64,000 nt of DNA from Bacilliculturomica massiliensis (GCF_900605495.1 NZ_LR027603.1:1489997-1553996); one strand, 5' to 3'. Counted from the stretch's first letter, positions 36,099 through 45,816 are shown. Numbers and translations are program-made. Notes: generated by a model not told the origin, from the sequence alone.

Positions 36099-37950
36099 TC
36101 AATTCTTCTTCCCTGCGGTCCTGCCGAACATCTTCATCACGTCCTTGCCTCCGCAGACAGTGAAAATGACCAGCAGTACAGCGGAATATCCGATCGCCTC
36201 CACCACGGCCACATAGCCGATCCCATGGACCCGGAAGGCCAGCATGAAGATATAGTGGCAGATGATCATAGCGATCACCAGAGCCCATCCCAGCTTCCTG
36301 ACAGAGGTCGTCGCTCCGAAACGGCCGAAGAATCCCGGGCCGTCCAGATCTCCCGTCAGACGGTTGTTCTCCTGCACCTTCAGCCCCAGCTCATGGTACG
36401 CGGTGCGCTCGGCCATTTTGTAATCCGCCTTTGTGGCCAGACTGACGATGATCATCAGCGGAATGGAGACCAGCAGTCCCACATGGGCGGCATGCAGCCC
36501 GAATACCAGTCCGCCGGGAGTCCCGGTGACCGACCAGGCATAGAGCGCCCAGCCGATGGCGGCCAGCCCCCCGCCGATGCAGGACAGCAGCGCGCCTGTG
36601 GTGGTGGACCGCTTCCAGAACCAGGCGCACATCACCGGCGCCAGCAGCCCGGAAATACAGATGGCCTGAGTCAGCACCCACAGCGGCACCAGATTCGGTA
36701 CCCAGAGAGCGCCTACGGCGCCAACGGCGATAACGATGACCACAGAGCACCTGCTGGCAAAGAGCATCTGTTTCTCGCTGGCGTTCTTATTGATCACTTT
36801 GTTGTAAATATCGTTTGTCAGGATCGTCACGCCGTTCATGGCGAAGCCGGAACCGCAGGAGATGATGGTCATCAGAAGGCCCACGATCAGAACGGTTCCC
36901 AGGGTCATGGGCGCGTGATTCATAGATACAAAAGCATAGATCGCGTCGGGAGCCAGATCCGCCGGCAGCACCAGCGTTCCGTTGCCGGCCGCCACCGCCA
37001 GCGCCATTCCGCCGAAAAACACAGTGATGCCGAAGGCCATGCTGCCGGAGCTCAGAAGCTGAGCGTTCTGGCTGACCCGTGGCGTTTCCCCCAGATAGGC
37101 CTGCATGTAACAGTACGGATCTACCATAAAGAAGAGACACATGGTCAGGATCCAGACGCTGAAATCAGAAAACGTGACGCTGAGACAGTTGACGAACGTC
37201 TCCGGAAGCACGGTGTAAAATGCATCCACTGTCTCCGTGAAGCCGCCGGCCATTTTGAAGGCCAGGATCGTGAATATGATAATGCTGCCCGACTGAAGGA
37301 TCGTCTGCAGCCACTGGGTCACCAGCGCGGAATACTGGCCGGCTGTGACCAGATAAGCGATAATAATGACCGCCGAGATAAATACGCCGATCTGGATCGA
37401 CCAGCCGAAGGCCACGCGGAACACGATGGCGATGGCCAGAAGCTGCATCCCCACCAGAAATGCCGGCCGGAAAAAGGATATGATCGCCGCCGGAACCCTG
37501 ATCTGTTCTCCGTAGCGGATGCACAGAAAGTCAGTGATGGTGACGGCTTTGTTCTCCCGTCCAAAATTATTCAGACGGCGGACGAACAGCATACAGAAGA
37601 AAACGACTCCCAAAATAGGAAAGATGGCAAGCCAGATAGAGGTCAGACCGCCTCCGTAGCCGTAACCCGTCCAGCCCGAAACGCTGGCGCCTCCCACGCC
37701 TCCGCCCACAGCAGCCGCCGCGGTGAGCCAGAAGGGCGCGCTTTCTAATCAAAAAAATGAAAGAGGGAAAAGGCACCCCCCCCCCCCCCCCCCCCACGGC
37801 GGGGGCCGCGGTGAGCCAGAAGGGCGCGCCGCGGCCCGCCAGCAGGAAATCCTCCGATGAAGTCGTCACCTTTTTAAATTTCATTCCTATGAATATAAAT
37901 GCAATGATCAGAATGATGAGCAAGATACCGCTGAGCGTAATGATTGACAT
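36099..37950 (-). pseudogene. Sodium:solute symporter (SSS family), frame broken by an 88-bp insert in this sequence
   Basis: N-terminal part from the ATG at 37950 (AAGAGGTG upstream): a first membrane helix and the family motif SSEDFLLAGRGAPFWLTAA. The frame is then lost, and the rest of the protein (VGGGVGGASVSGWTGYGYGGG, then about 12 further helices, to residue 536 of the second frame) continues from about 37722 downward. Removing the 88 bases at 37741-37828 gives an uninterrupted, typical SSS protein of about 590 aa. The insert may be an assembly error, in which case the gene is intact. It lies first in the operon with the two M20 enzymes, behind a -24/-12 promoter. Confidence 0.85.
37741..37828. 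other. 88-bp insert with a 20-base C tract inside the symporter gene
   Basis: The insert consists of low-complexity sequence (CTTTCTAATCAAAAAAATG and following), C20 at 37776-37795, and a second copy of the 24 bases just outside it (ending AGCCAGAAGGGCGCG). It shifts the frame by one. A pure G/C homopolymer joined to duplicated flank is typical of short-read poly-G artefacts, but a real insertion cannot be excluded. Confidence 0.85.
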
Positions 37951-38023
37951 TGTATCACCTCTTTTTCTCACAGATAAATCGGAAGTAATTTAAATAAAAC
38001 CTTGCGCAATTACTCTGATTAAT

Positions 38024-38039
38024 TGCATGTTTTATGCCA
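38024..38039 (-). promoter_or_regulatory. Sigma-54 (-24/-12) promoter of the symporter/amidohydrolase operon
   Basis: The minus strand reads TGGCATAAAACATGCA: GG and GC are exactly spaced for a -24/-12 promoter (consensus TGGCACGN4TTGCW). Transcription would begin near 38012, about 60 nt before the symporter ATG. The neighbouring upstream gene encodes a sigma-54 activator and rpoN is present at 5.9-7.3 kb. Confidence 0.75.
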
Positions 38040-38172
38040 AATATAAATAAATCGAATATTCCCACACTTCTCAACGGCTCCGGGGCCTTCTGACCACCCG
38101 CCCCAGATGACGGCAACGCAGGAATGACTTGCCCGACGGCGGCGTAATCCCGGGATCTCCCGGATCTGCGTA

Positions 38173-38218
38173 CAAAAAATAAAACGACCCGAATTTGACT
38201 CATATTCAAATTCGGGTC
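38173..38218 (-). terminator. Terminator after the sigma-54 activator gene
   Basis: A perfect 13-bp stem (GACCCGAATTTGA and its complement, seven-base loop) is followed on the minus strand by GTTTTATTTTTTG. Confidence 0.85.
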
Positions 38219-38256
38219 ACTCTCTGACCTGCATCTCGGTTCTCCGCCGGTCCCGG

Positions 38257-39774
38257 CTACTTTTTCTTCTCGTGCCAGCTCTCCAGCACATATTTCTGTA
38301 TCCTGCGGCTGGCTCCCGACTGGCTGATCCCCAGCTGCTTCGCCACCTTGTAGCTGCTGCCCAGCTGCGCGTAAGCGGCCCGGACCAGCTGGCGCTCCAC
38401 TTCCTCCAGCGCGTCCTGCAGCCTGATGGGGCTGTTGACGACGATGGGCTTCTGTTCCTTGGAAAAATAGACGCAGAATTCGGTGGGCAGCTCCGGTGCC
38501 GAGACCAGCCCGGAACGGTTGGTGACCACCAGCCGTTCCACCAGATTTTCAAGCTCCCTGATGTTGCCCGGCCACTGATAGTGGTAGAAACACTCCATCA
38601 CCTCATAGGAAAATACCACGTTCTTCTGATACTTTTCATTGTTGTATTGGAGAAACGCCTCCGTCAGCGGCGCGATGTCCTCCGGTCTCTGCCGGAGGGC
38701 CGGGACCCGTACCGGCACCACATTCAGCCGGTAAAACAGGTCGCTTCGGAACCGGCCTTCTTCCATCATGCGTTCCAGGTTCTGATTGGTGGCGCTGATC
38801 ACCCTGATATCCACGCGGATGGGCTCCTCCCCTCCGATGCGCTGGATCTCGCCGTACTGTATCACCTGCAGAAGCTTGGCCTGAAGCATCAGCGGCATAT
38901 CGCCGATCTCATCCAGAAACAGAGTCCCGCCATTTGCCACCTCGATCAACCCTCGTTTTCCGCCCTGCTTCGCTCCGGTGAAGGCTCCGGACTCATAACC
39001 GAAGAGCTCCGACTCCAGCAGCGTCTCAGGGATCGCGGCACAGTTGATCTTCACGAATTTCCCGTCGGCCCGGCCGCTGTGGATGTGGATGTAATGGGCG
39101 AGAACGCTCTTGCCCGTCCCCGACTCCCCCGTCAGAAGTACGGCGGAGTCCACCGGCGCTACCCGATCCAGCAGGTCCATCAGCCCCGCCATCTGACCGC
39201 TCCGATAGATCAGCTGCGGTCTTCCGCCCGTCAGTTCATGGGGCTCTTCCCGCCGCTGGAAAAAATCGTGAAGCAGTTTCAGCTCCTCCACCGGCCTGGC
39301 GTTGCTCACCACCAGAACGATATTTCCCTCCTCGTCAAAGACAGGCGTGGAGGTGGTGATCGTCGTCGAGCCATGGGCCGCCTGTGTCATGGTCAGCTTC
39401 CTCTGCTCCTTGATCGCCAGGGCCACCACCGACGGATAGTACAGCTCTTCCTTTTCGATATCCTTCACATTGCGCTGCAGGATCTTTTCTCTGGGAATAC
39501 CTACTCTCTCCTCAAATACCTTGTTCACAAACAGCGTGTTGCCTTTGCCGTCGGTGATGTGGATGCTGTCCGCCGAATACTCGCAGGCGGTGTGCAGGAT
39601 CCAGTAATTCCCCTGCAGGGAACGGATCTGCCTACCCAGCCGTTCCAGCCCTTCGCGGCTCTCCGCATCCGAGGGGGCCGCTCCCACAGCCTCGCACACG
39701 GCCGCGGCAAACGCTCTGTAATCCGCCTCCCCTAGGCAGCAATCGTCAACACCTTCCCACTTCTCTTCTTCCAT
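38257..39774 (-). CDS. Sigma-54-dependent transcriptional activator (PAS, AAA+, HTH)
   Basis: A 505-aa enhancer-binding protein. A PAS domain (about 60-165) precedes the AAA+ module with Walker A GESGTGKS (216-223), the sigma-54-contact loop GAFTGA (263-268), Walker B GGTLFLDEIGD and the R-finger region; a C-terminal helix-turn-helix (YKVAKQLGISQSGASRRIQKY) ends the protein. The ATG at 39774 follows GGGGAG; about 105 upstream codons in frame are non-coding leader. It lies directly upstream of the -24/-12 promoter of the symporter/M20 operon, its likely target. The PAS ligand is unknown. Confidence 0.95.
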   Translation of the reverse strand: MEEEKWEGVDDCCLGEADYRAFAAAVCEAVGAAPSDAESREGLERLGRQIRSLQGNYWILHTACEYSADSIHITDGKGNTLFVNKVFEERVGIPREKILQRNVKDIEKEELYYPSVVALAIKEQRKLTMTQAAHGSTTITTSTPVFDEEGNIVLVVSNARPVEELKLLHDFFQRREEPHELTGGRPQLIYRSGQMAGLMDLLDRVAPVDSAVLLTGESGTGKSVLAHYIHIHSGRADGKFVKINCAAIPETLLESELFGYESGAFTGAKQGGKRGLIEVANGGTLFLDEIGDMPLMLQAKLLQVIQYGEIQRIGGEEPIRVDIRVISATNQNLERMMEEGRFRSDLFYRLNVVPVRVPALRQRPEDIAPLTEAFLQYNNEKYQKNVVFSYEVMECFYHYQWPGNIRELENLVERLVVTNRSGLVSAPELPTEFCVYFSKEQKPIVVNSPIRLQDALEEVERQLVRAAYAQLGSSYKVAKQLGISQSGASRRIQKYVLESWHEKKK

Positions 39775-39880
39775 GTCCGTCACTCCCCGCTGCCACTGCA
39801 CTTGCCCACCAGAAAAACCTGTTGCGCGCCTGAACCGCCATGCCCGCCCAAGGGGACTGAAAATTCCGGCTATTGTATTT

Positions 39881-39909
39881 ATAATACCGTATTGCAAAGC
39901 AAATTTCAA
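39881..39909 (-). promoter_or_regulatory. Promoter of the sigma-54 activator gene
   Basis: TTGAAA (39904-39909) and TATTAT (39881-39886) are 17 bp apart on the minus strand, giving a 5'UTR of about 100 nt. Confidence 0.65.
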
Positions 39910-40021
39910 CCTGGGATAACGAAAGGGAGACCTTATGACCCGTCTCTGTTTCCGGTCCCCATACCCTTCGCTCCGCAAAAAAACAGAGACTGGATCTTCC
40001 CAGATACGGAAGCTCCGGTCC

Positions 40022-40069
40022 CTGCTGTGACAGATCTCTGCTGTGACAGATCTCTGCTGTGACAGATCT
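40022..40069. repeat. 16-bp tandem repeat, three units
   Basis: Three perfect copies of CTGCTGTGACAGATCT upstream of the activator gene and downstream of the SLH gene. Each unit holds an AGATCT palindrome. The rest of the 39775-40110 gap shows only the activator promoter. Confidence 0.9.
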
Positions 40070-40110
40070 CTGTCATGTAACTCTGCCATAAGATCTTACT
40101 TGTTCTGCGG

Positions 40111-42006
40111 TCACTTCTTGGTCACGATGATCACCCGGATCTGCGCGCCGGAGGCTGCCGAGCGGTCGAAGTCGTAGTAGAATCCGGCGTTCTTCCCCGC
40201 CGCCGCTGCCGCGGACAGCGTGGTGAGCCTGTAATCTCCGCTGCTGTCCTTTTCATATACCTTGACGTCCGGCGAGAAGTTCCACGTGGTGCCGTCCGCC
40301 GTTACGGAATCCGAGGTGACGGCGGTGATCTTTGTCCCCACAGAAGTCAGATTGCGGATGTTGGTGATGGTGTTTCCGGCGCCGTAGAAGGCGGCTGGGC
40401 CTGTGTAGGCGCCCAGGCTGCTGTCCGGCGTGTTCAGGGTATGGACCACGCCGTCCACGTCGTAGGTGTAGCTGCCGGAGGTGCTCATGTCCCCGCTGCT
40501 GTTTACCGCGGACAGGACTACGCCGTATTCCAGCGAGTCGCCGGTCACATTGTCCAGGATCAGCTGCGTCACCTTTCCGTTCTCCGCCTTATAGTAGATC
40601 ACATCGTCCGACTCCAGCTCCAGCCCCGATAATCGGGCCATGGAAGTGGCGGTGTACGCGCCTTCATAGGTATCCAGAATACTTGCCGACGGGGAAACGG
40701 AGGCGCCGCCGATGGTCATGAGATCGCCGTTCACCTTTCCATACAGGCCGGTCTCAGAGACCCGGTTCACCTTCATCGCAGTTCCGGAATACTGGATGGA
40801 GACCGTGTCTCCCACTTTGATCCACGTTACGCCCACCGTGTACTCCGCTTCGCTTCCCAGAGGCGTTACTCCTTTGATATAGATGGAAGAATATGTCTTT
40901 TTATTCCCGTCCTCGTAGCTCTTTGTCCCCGTCTCCGTCACATAGACTACGGCCTTCTCATTGACTTTGGAAGCGGAAACTGCGTCGGCCACGCCGCCGT
41001 CCCTGCCCATGAGCAGTGTCACCGCGTCGCCGATCTTCAGCGTGCCGCCGGAGGACAGCGCGGCGAAGGCCGCAGAGGATTCCAGCTCGTACTCTTTTCC
41101 GGACACCGTCACCGACGTGACCGTATCCTGGCTGGGAGAGGCTTTTTCATAGATGCCGGTCACCTTGTCACTGTAGGCCCAGACCATGGTCTTGTCTCCG
41201 GTATAATACAGGACGTCGTAGGGCTGCACGTCCGAGACGGAGGCCAGACTGCCGTTGCGGTACACCACAGCCGAGGAACCCACGCCCAGCGAACTCATCC
41301 AGCCCGTTCCGGTCGCGGTGTAGGGCCCGTTCATATTGTCGCTGATGATGCCGGCGTAATCCACCTCACCGCTGCTGTTCACCGTATAGCCCAGTGTTTC
41401 CGCATATTTCTGCGAACCGTCCTTCATATTTGTGCTCATAAGATTGTAAAGAAGATATACCGCCGCTTTTCGGGTGAGCGTGGTCCCCACGCCCCCGGAT
41501 ATGTTTTTGGAAAGTCCGATGCCCGCGTAAGTGTTCATCTGGGCATAGGGAAACGCCCCCTGAAAATCGCTCTGGGTATAGCCCAGCAGGATCAGCGCCG
41601 CGTTTACCGCCTGTTCCAGCGTCATGGTCCCTTCCGGCCGGAAAGTCCCGTCGCTGTAGCCGGACAGCAGCCCGCTGCTCACCGCCAATCGGATGTAAGG
41701 CGCGTAAACGTTGGTGGCGGCCACGTCTTTGAAGGGCGCCGAATACACCCCGGTGGCCACCAGATCCTTGTAGGGCGACGCCAGCACCAGCATCTTTGCA
41801 AATTCTCCACGGGTCACATTGCCGCTGAGGTTGTAATTTCCGCTGGAATCGGCGGAGATGATGCCCATGGACGCCATGAGCAGCGCAGCGCTGTCTTCCG
41901 TCCCGGCCGCGTCTGCTTTTACGGTACCCGCCGTCACCGTGCCCAGGGCCAGCAGCAGGCAGAGAATACCTGCCGCCGCACGCTTTTTGCATCTCTTATC
42001 AATCAT
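40111..42006 (-). CDS. S-layer homology (SLH) domain surface protein
   Basis: A 631-aa exported protein. A signal peptide (KKRAAAGILCLLLALGTVTAG) is followed by about three SLH repeats between residues 35 and 205 (NVTRGEFAKMLVLAS, YIRLAVSSGLLSGYSDGTFRPEGTMTLEQAV, LTRKAAVYLLYNLM), which bind secondary cell-wall polymer. The remaining 420 residues are Ser/Gly/Thr/Val-rich beta-type sequence without a recognised enzyme motif. The ATG at 42006 has AAGGAAG upstream. It lies 49 bases after the MacB-like permease and appears to be the last gene of the efflux operon. Confidence 0.9.
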   Translation of the reverse strand: MIDKRCKKRAAAGILCLLLALGTVTAGTVKADAAGTEDSAALLMASMGIISADSSGNYNLSGNVTRGEFAKMLVLASPYKDLVATGVYSAPFKDVAATNVYAPYIRLAVSSGLLSGYSDGTFRPEGTMTLEQAVNAALILLGYTQSDFQGAFPYAQMNTYAGIGLSKNISGGVGTTLTRKAAVYLLYNLMSTNMKDGSQKYAETLGYTVNSSGEVDYAGIISDNMNGPYTATGTGWMSSLGVGSSAVVYRNGSLASVSDVQPYDVLYYTGDKTMVWAYSDKVTGIYEKASPSQDTVTSVTVSGKEYELESSAAFAALSSGGTLKIGDAVTLLMGRDGGVADAVSASKVNEKAVVYVTETGTKSYEDGNKKTYSSIYIKGVTPLGSEAEYTVGVTWIKVGDTVSIQYSGTAMKVNRVSETGLYGKVNGDLMTIGGASVSPSASILDTYEGAYTATSMARLSGLELESDDVIYYKAENGKVTQLILDNVTGDSLEYGVVLSAVNSSGDMSTSGSYTYDVDGVVHTLNTPDSSLGAYTGPAAFYGAGNTITNIRNLTSVGTKITAVTSDSVTADGTTWNFSPDVKVYEKDSSGDYRLTTLSAAAAAGKNAGFYYDFDRSAASGAQIRVIIVTKK

Positions 42007-42055
42007 ATGTTTCTTCCTTTCCTTTGTCTTCAGCTGCCTTTCTGCCGCTGAAGGT

Positions 42056-43231
42056 CTAATCATAGCGCAGCGCGTCGATAGGATTCAGCTTCGCCGCTTT
42101 ATTGGCCGGGAAATATCCGAAGATCATTCCGATCCCCACGGATACGGAAAAGGCCAGCAGAATGGCGCCCATGGAAGGCACCACGGTCATATCCATGATC
42201 ACCCCCGCGGCGTAAGCCACCACAACGCCGAACAGGATCCCTGCCACCCCTCCCATGGAACTTGTGGTGGCGGCCTCGATGACGAACTGACGCATAATAT
42301 CTTTTCTTTTGGCGCCCAGCGACTTGCGGATCCCGATCTCCCTGGTCCGCTCCGTCACGGATACCAGCATGATATTCATGATCCCGATCCCGCCCACCAG
42401 AAGGGAGATCCCTGCGATGCCTACCAGCACCATGGTCATGGAGCCGGTCATCTCATTGATGGTATCGATCATCTCCGACATGCTGGACACCCGGTAAGCG
42501 GAATCGTCGCTGAAGGTCTTGTACAGCGCATTTTCCACCAGCGTCTTGGCCTGCTCCGCCAGATTCCGGTCTGTGGCCGCCAGCGTATAGCTGCTCACCG
42601 TTCCTGTCCCCGATAGCTTCATCGCTGAAGTGTAGGGCATGTAGATGATATCGTCAGAAGAGCTCTCCTCTGAGTCCCCCGTCTCCTCCAGCACGCCGAT
42701 CACCTTATAGTTCACGCCGTTGAGCTTGATGGATCTCCCCACGGGACTGCCGCCCCCGAAAAGTTCCTGCACCAGATACGTGCCGATGACACAGACCCGC
42801 TGTCTCCGTTCCACGTCAATATAGCTCATGAACCGCCCTTCGCTCAGCTCCAGACTTTGAATCTCCTGATACATTTCGTTCACTCCCGTGACGCTGGTGC
42901 TCACCGACTCCGTATCTGCCTTTGCCGTCACGGAAGCGCTGACCGTGGGGCTGAAGGACGACAGGTATTCAGGATTTTCCTCCACCAGCTCTTCCATCTG
43001 ATCCACGCCGAAAGAACGGTTTCCGCCCCGCCCCATCACCATCACGGTCAGGGTATTGGTGCCCATGCTCTCAAACTGGGAGGTCATGTCGGAGGTCAGG
43101 CCGTTCATCAGGCTGACCAGCACGATGACGGATCCCACGCCGATGATGATTCCCAGCATGGTGAGAAAGGCCCGCATTTTGCTTCCTTTTATACTTTTGA
43201 CCGCCATGCGGAAGGATTGTTTAAAATTCAT
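42056..43231 (-). CDS. MacB/FtsX-type ABC transporter permease
   Basis: A 391-aa permease with one N-terminal membrane helix (AFLTMLGIIIGVGSVIVLVSLMNG), a large extracytoplasmic MacB-PCD-like domain (about 45-255), and three C-terminal helices including GGIGIMNIMLVSVTERTREIGIRKSLGAKRKDI, the FtsX signature. It works with the adjacent ATPase and MacA-like adaptor to export a peptide, lipid or drug; the substrate is unknown. Its ATG overlaps the ATPase stop (ATGA). Confidence 0.94.
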   Translation of the reverse strand: MNFKQSFRMAVKSIKGSKMRAFLTMLGIIIGVGSVIVLVSLMNGLTSDMTSQFESMGTNTLTVMVMGRGGNRSFGVDQMEELVEENPEYLSSFSPTVSASVTAKADTESVSTSVTGVNEMYQEIQSLELSEGRFMSYIDVERRQRVCVIGTYLVQELFGGGSPVGRSIKLNGVNYKVIGVLEETGDSEESSSDDIIYMPYTSAMKLSGTGTVSSYTLAATDRNLAEQAKTLVENALYKTFSDDSAYRVSSMSEMIDTINEMTGSMTMVLVGIAGISLLVGGIGIMNIMLVSVTERTREIGIRKSLGAKRKDIMRQFVIEAATTSSMGGVAGILFGVVVAYAAGVIMDMTVVPSMGAILLAFSVSVGIGMIFGYFPANKAAKLNPIDALRYD

Positions 43232-44025
43232 GACGACCGCTCCTTTCCCTCAGAGCCGGCGCCGGTCATAAAATCTTCCACGATCCGCCCGTCGGCGATC
43301 CGTACGATGCGCTTTGCCTTCTTCGCCACCTCCATGTCGTGAGTGATCAGGACGATGGTGTTGCCCTCCGCATTCAGCCGCTGGAGAAAGCCGAGAACCT
43401 CCTGACTGGTGTGAGAATCCAGCGCTCCCGTAGGTTCGTCCGCCAGGATGATGGGCGGATCTCCCGCCAGCGCCCGGGCGATGGACACCCGCTGCTGCTG
43501 ACCGCCTGAGAGCTGAGAAGGCATGTTGTGCATTTTGCTCAGAATGCCCACCCGGTCCAGCGCCGCTTTAGCCCTCTCATGCCGCTCCCGCTCGGAGATC
43601 CCCTTGTAAATTAGGGGAAGCTCCACGTTCTCCAGCACATCCAGCTTGGGAATGAGATTGTACTGCTGGAAGATAAAGCCCAGGCTGCGGTTGCGGATAT
43701 CCGCCTGCTGATCGTCGGACATGCCGCTCACGTCCTCTCCCTCCAGATAGTATTTCCCCCGGGTGGGTACGTCCAGACAGCCTATGATATTCATACAGGT
43801 GGATTTGCCCGAGCCTGACTGCCCCACGATGGCCACCATCTCGTTTCTTCGGATCACCAGAGACACCCCGTCCGCCGCGTGGACGGTCTCCTCCCCCATC
43901 TGATAAATTTTGTATACATTGTCCAGGCGGATGAGTTCCTCGCCCTCAGACGGTCCGCGCAGCCCCGGAGCCGCTTCTTCCTTCAATGCCTCCGATGGGA
44001 CAGCCTTCCGCGTTTTACATTCCAC
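43228..44025 (-). CDS. MacB/LolD-type ABC transporter ATP-binding protein
   Basis: A 265-aa ATPase with Walker A GQSGSGKST, Q-loop FIFQQYNL, signature LSGGQQQR, Walker B ILADEPTGALD and switch His THD. It groups with LolD/MacB/YknY. I place the start at the GTG at 44025, preceded by AGGAGGT and overlapping the adaptor gene by 11 bases; a GTG six codons further upstream is also possible. It has a 35-residue N-terminal extension before the ATPase core. Confidence 0.94.
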   Translation of the reverse strand: MECKTRKAVPSEALKEEAAPGLRGPSEGEELIRLDNVYKIYQMGEETVHAADGVSLVIRRNEMVAIVGQSGSGKSTCMNIIGCLDVPTRGKYYLEGEDVSGMSDDQQADIRNRSLGFIFQQYNLIPKLDVLENVELPLIYKGISERERHERAKAALDRVGILSKMHNMPSQLSGGQQQRVSIARALAGDPPIILADEPTGALDSHTSQEVLGFLQRLNAEGNTIVLITHDMEVAKKAKRIVRIADGRIVEDFMTGAGSEGKERSS

Positions 44026-45763
44026 CGGGACCACCTCCTGCACGGCCTCCTCCGCCGCTTGGCATGCCTCCTCCAGGCGCGCCGCCGCTTCCGCCAGGCA
44101 TGCCTCCTCCGCCGGGAACGCCGCCGCTTCCGCCGGGCATACCGCCCTCCGGCATCTGACCGCTGTTCTGGGAGGCGGCAGCCGCCTGCGGGACCAGAAT
44201 GATATCTCCCTCAGACAGACCCCCGCTCACTTCGATGTAATCCTCGTCGCTGAGTCCCAGCTCCACCTTCTGCTGCGTATTGTCTTTCAGAAGCACTGTG
44301 TCGCCCCTCTGCACCGCCGCCGTGGGTATCCGGAGCACATCCTCCGCCGAATCCGTCACGATATCCGCCGTCACATTCATCCCCGGCCACAGATCTTCCG
44401 GTTCGTTGACCACGATCTTCACCGGATAGGTGGTCACGCCGTTTGATGACGTGCCGTTGATACTGATATTATCCACGTAGCCGGTGTACTGCCGCTCCGG
44501 CAGCGCATCCGCCGTAACAGCCACCTCCTGCCCTTTCTCAAGCCCTGCGATATCCAGCTCATCCACGTAGATCGTCACCGTCAGCTCCGACATATCCGCG
44601 ATGATGGCCATGACCGTCTGCGCCGAAGTATTGTCGATGGTATCTCCCGCCTTCACCGATTTATCGATGATCGATCCGGAGATCGGCGCGGTGATCCTGT
44701 AGTCTTCCAGCTGCTTCGCTGTATTTTCATAGGAGAGCTGCGCCTCCCGCAGACTCAGACTGCTGTCTCTTAAAGAATCCGACGCGTCGTCGTTGGCCAG
44801 CTTTACGATGACGGTTCCACGGCTCACGTAGACGCCCTCGTCGGATATGATGCGCTCCACCGTACCTGCGGCCTGCGACTCCACGATCTTTTCCGAACTG
44901 TATTCCAGCTCGCCGCCGGACTGGCTGCTCACGCTCCCCGCTGTGACGCTGATATAAGTCCCTGCCTGCAGGGCTCCCGGATTGTTGACGGACACCGTCA
45001 CGTCTGTGGCTTTCATATATCCCTCCAGGATCCGGCTGCCGTTGGAGATCGCCGTGATCGTCCCGCTGAGCTGCTCAAAGGTGTTTTCCACCGTCACAGT
45101 CACCGTCTGACCTACATAGAGCGCGCTGACGTCCGTCTCACTGAAGGGCACCTTCGCCGTCAGCAGGCTGTCGTCCACGACCCTGGCGATCTGCGCGCCC
45201 GCCTGCACTTTATCTCCCTTCTTGACATAGAGCTCCGCCACCTTGCCCGCCGTGGACGCCGTCACTGACAGACCCGTCACCGCCTTCTGGCTGTCCTGGT
45301 AGCTGATCGTCGATTTTTCCAGAGAAATATTCGCCCGCTCGATCGTATTTTCCACGTCGGTTGAGTCGATGGTGTACAGCAGCTGTCCCTTCTCCACCGT
45401 ATCTCCTTCCTCAAAGGTGTCCGACAGCACGTCGCCCTGTACGGTGGCTTTGACCTCGTACTGATCTCTTGGCGTAATGCTCCCGGAACCGCTGATGGTC
45501 ACCTGAATGTCTCCCCTGGACACTTCGTATTCCGTATATTCCGTGGCCTGGGAATTCCCCGTAAAGAGACCGCCCACCGTAAAATATCCGCCCACGGCCG
45601 CCGCCAGCACCAGAGCCACCAGGCTTCCGATCTGCTTTTTCCGGCTCATCGCCCGAAACCGCCGAGCCGCCCCTTTCAGCCTGACGCCTCCTGCGCTGCC
45701 AATGGCCTTCAGCTTCTCGCCCCACCGTTTTTTCTGATCCTGCTTAACATCCAACTCGTTCAC
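44015..45763 (-). CDS. MacA/HlyD-family membrane-fusion adaptor with glycine-rich tail
   Basis: A 582-aa adaptor. A cytoplasmic N-terminus and one membrane helix (KQIGSLVALVLAAAVGGYF, about 45-65) are followed by the split biotinyl-lipoyl domain, a short coiled coil and beta-barrel domains (KAGDTIDNTSAQTVMAI, EVAVTADALPERQYTGYVDNI). The last 45 residues are Gly/Pro/Met/Ser repeats (GGMPGGSGG-type), encoded by repetitive GC-rich DNA. The start codon is GTG at 45763 with AAGGAGG upstream. It overlaps the ATPase gene. In a monoderm it would reach into the wall zone. Confidence 0.92.
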   Translation of the reverse strand: MNELDVKQDQKKRWGEKLKAIGSAGGVRLKGAARRFRAMSRKKQIGSLVALVLAAAVGGYFTVGGLFTGNSQATEYTEYEVSRGDIQVTISGSGSITPRDQYEVKATVQGDVLSDTFEEGDTVEKGQLLYTIDSTDVENTIERANISLEKSTISYQDSQKAVTGLSVTASTAGKVAELYVKKGDKVQAGAQIARVVDDSLLTAKVPFSETDVSALYVGQTVTVTVENTFEQLSGTITAISNGSRILEGYMKATDVTVSVNNPGALQAGTYISVTAGSVSSQSGGELEYSSEKIVESQAAGTVERIISDEGVYVSRGTVIVKLANDDASDSLRDSSLSLREAQLSYENTAKQLEDYRITAPISGSIIDKSVKAGDTIDNTSAQTVMAIIADMSELTVTIYVDELDIAGLEKGQEVAVTADALPERQYTGYVDNISINGTSSNGVTTYPVKIVVNEPEDLWPGMNVTADIVTDSAEDVLRIPTAAVQRGDTVLLKDNTQQKVELGLSDEDYIEVSGGLSEGDIILVPQAAAASQNSGQMPEGGMPGGSGGVPGGGGMPGGSGGAPGGGMPSGGGGRAGGGPGGM

Positions 45764-45816
45764 TGTCTGCCCCTCCTTCTGGACCCTGCGTTTCCTATTC
45801 TATTTCCATGCCTCTG

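Noticed and set aside
34596-37748. A very long open frame on the plus strand opposite the M20 and symporter genes
   Set aside because: It is antisense to three well-supported genes, has low-complexity His/Arg/Gln-rich sequence, and results from GC-rich third positions.
37776-37795. The C20 tract as a phase-variation switch for the symporter
   Set aside because: With one G fewer or one more in the coding strand, the frame runs into TGA or TAG inside the insert, and with 20 it enters the wrong frame. No simple tract length restores the protein, so slippage switching is not supported.
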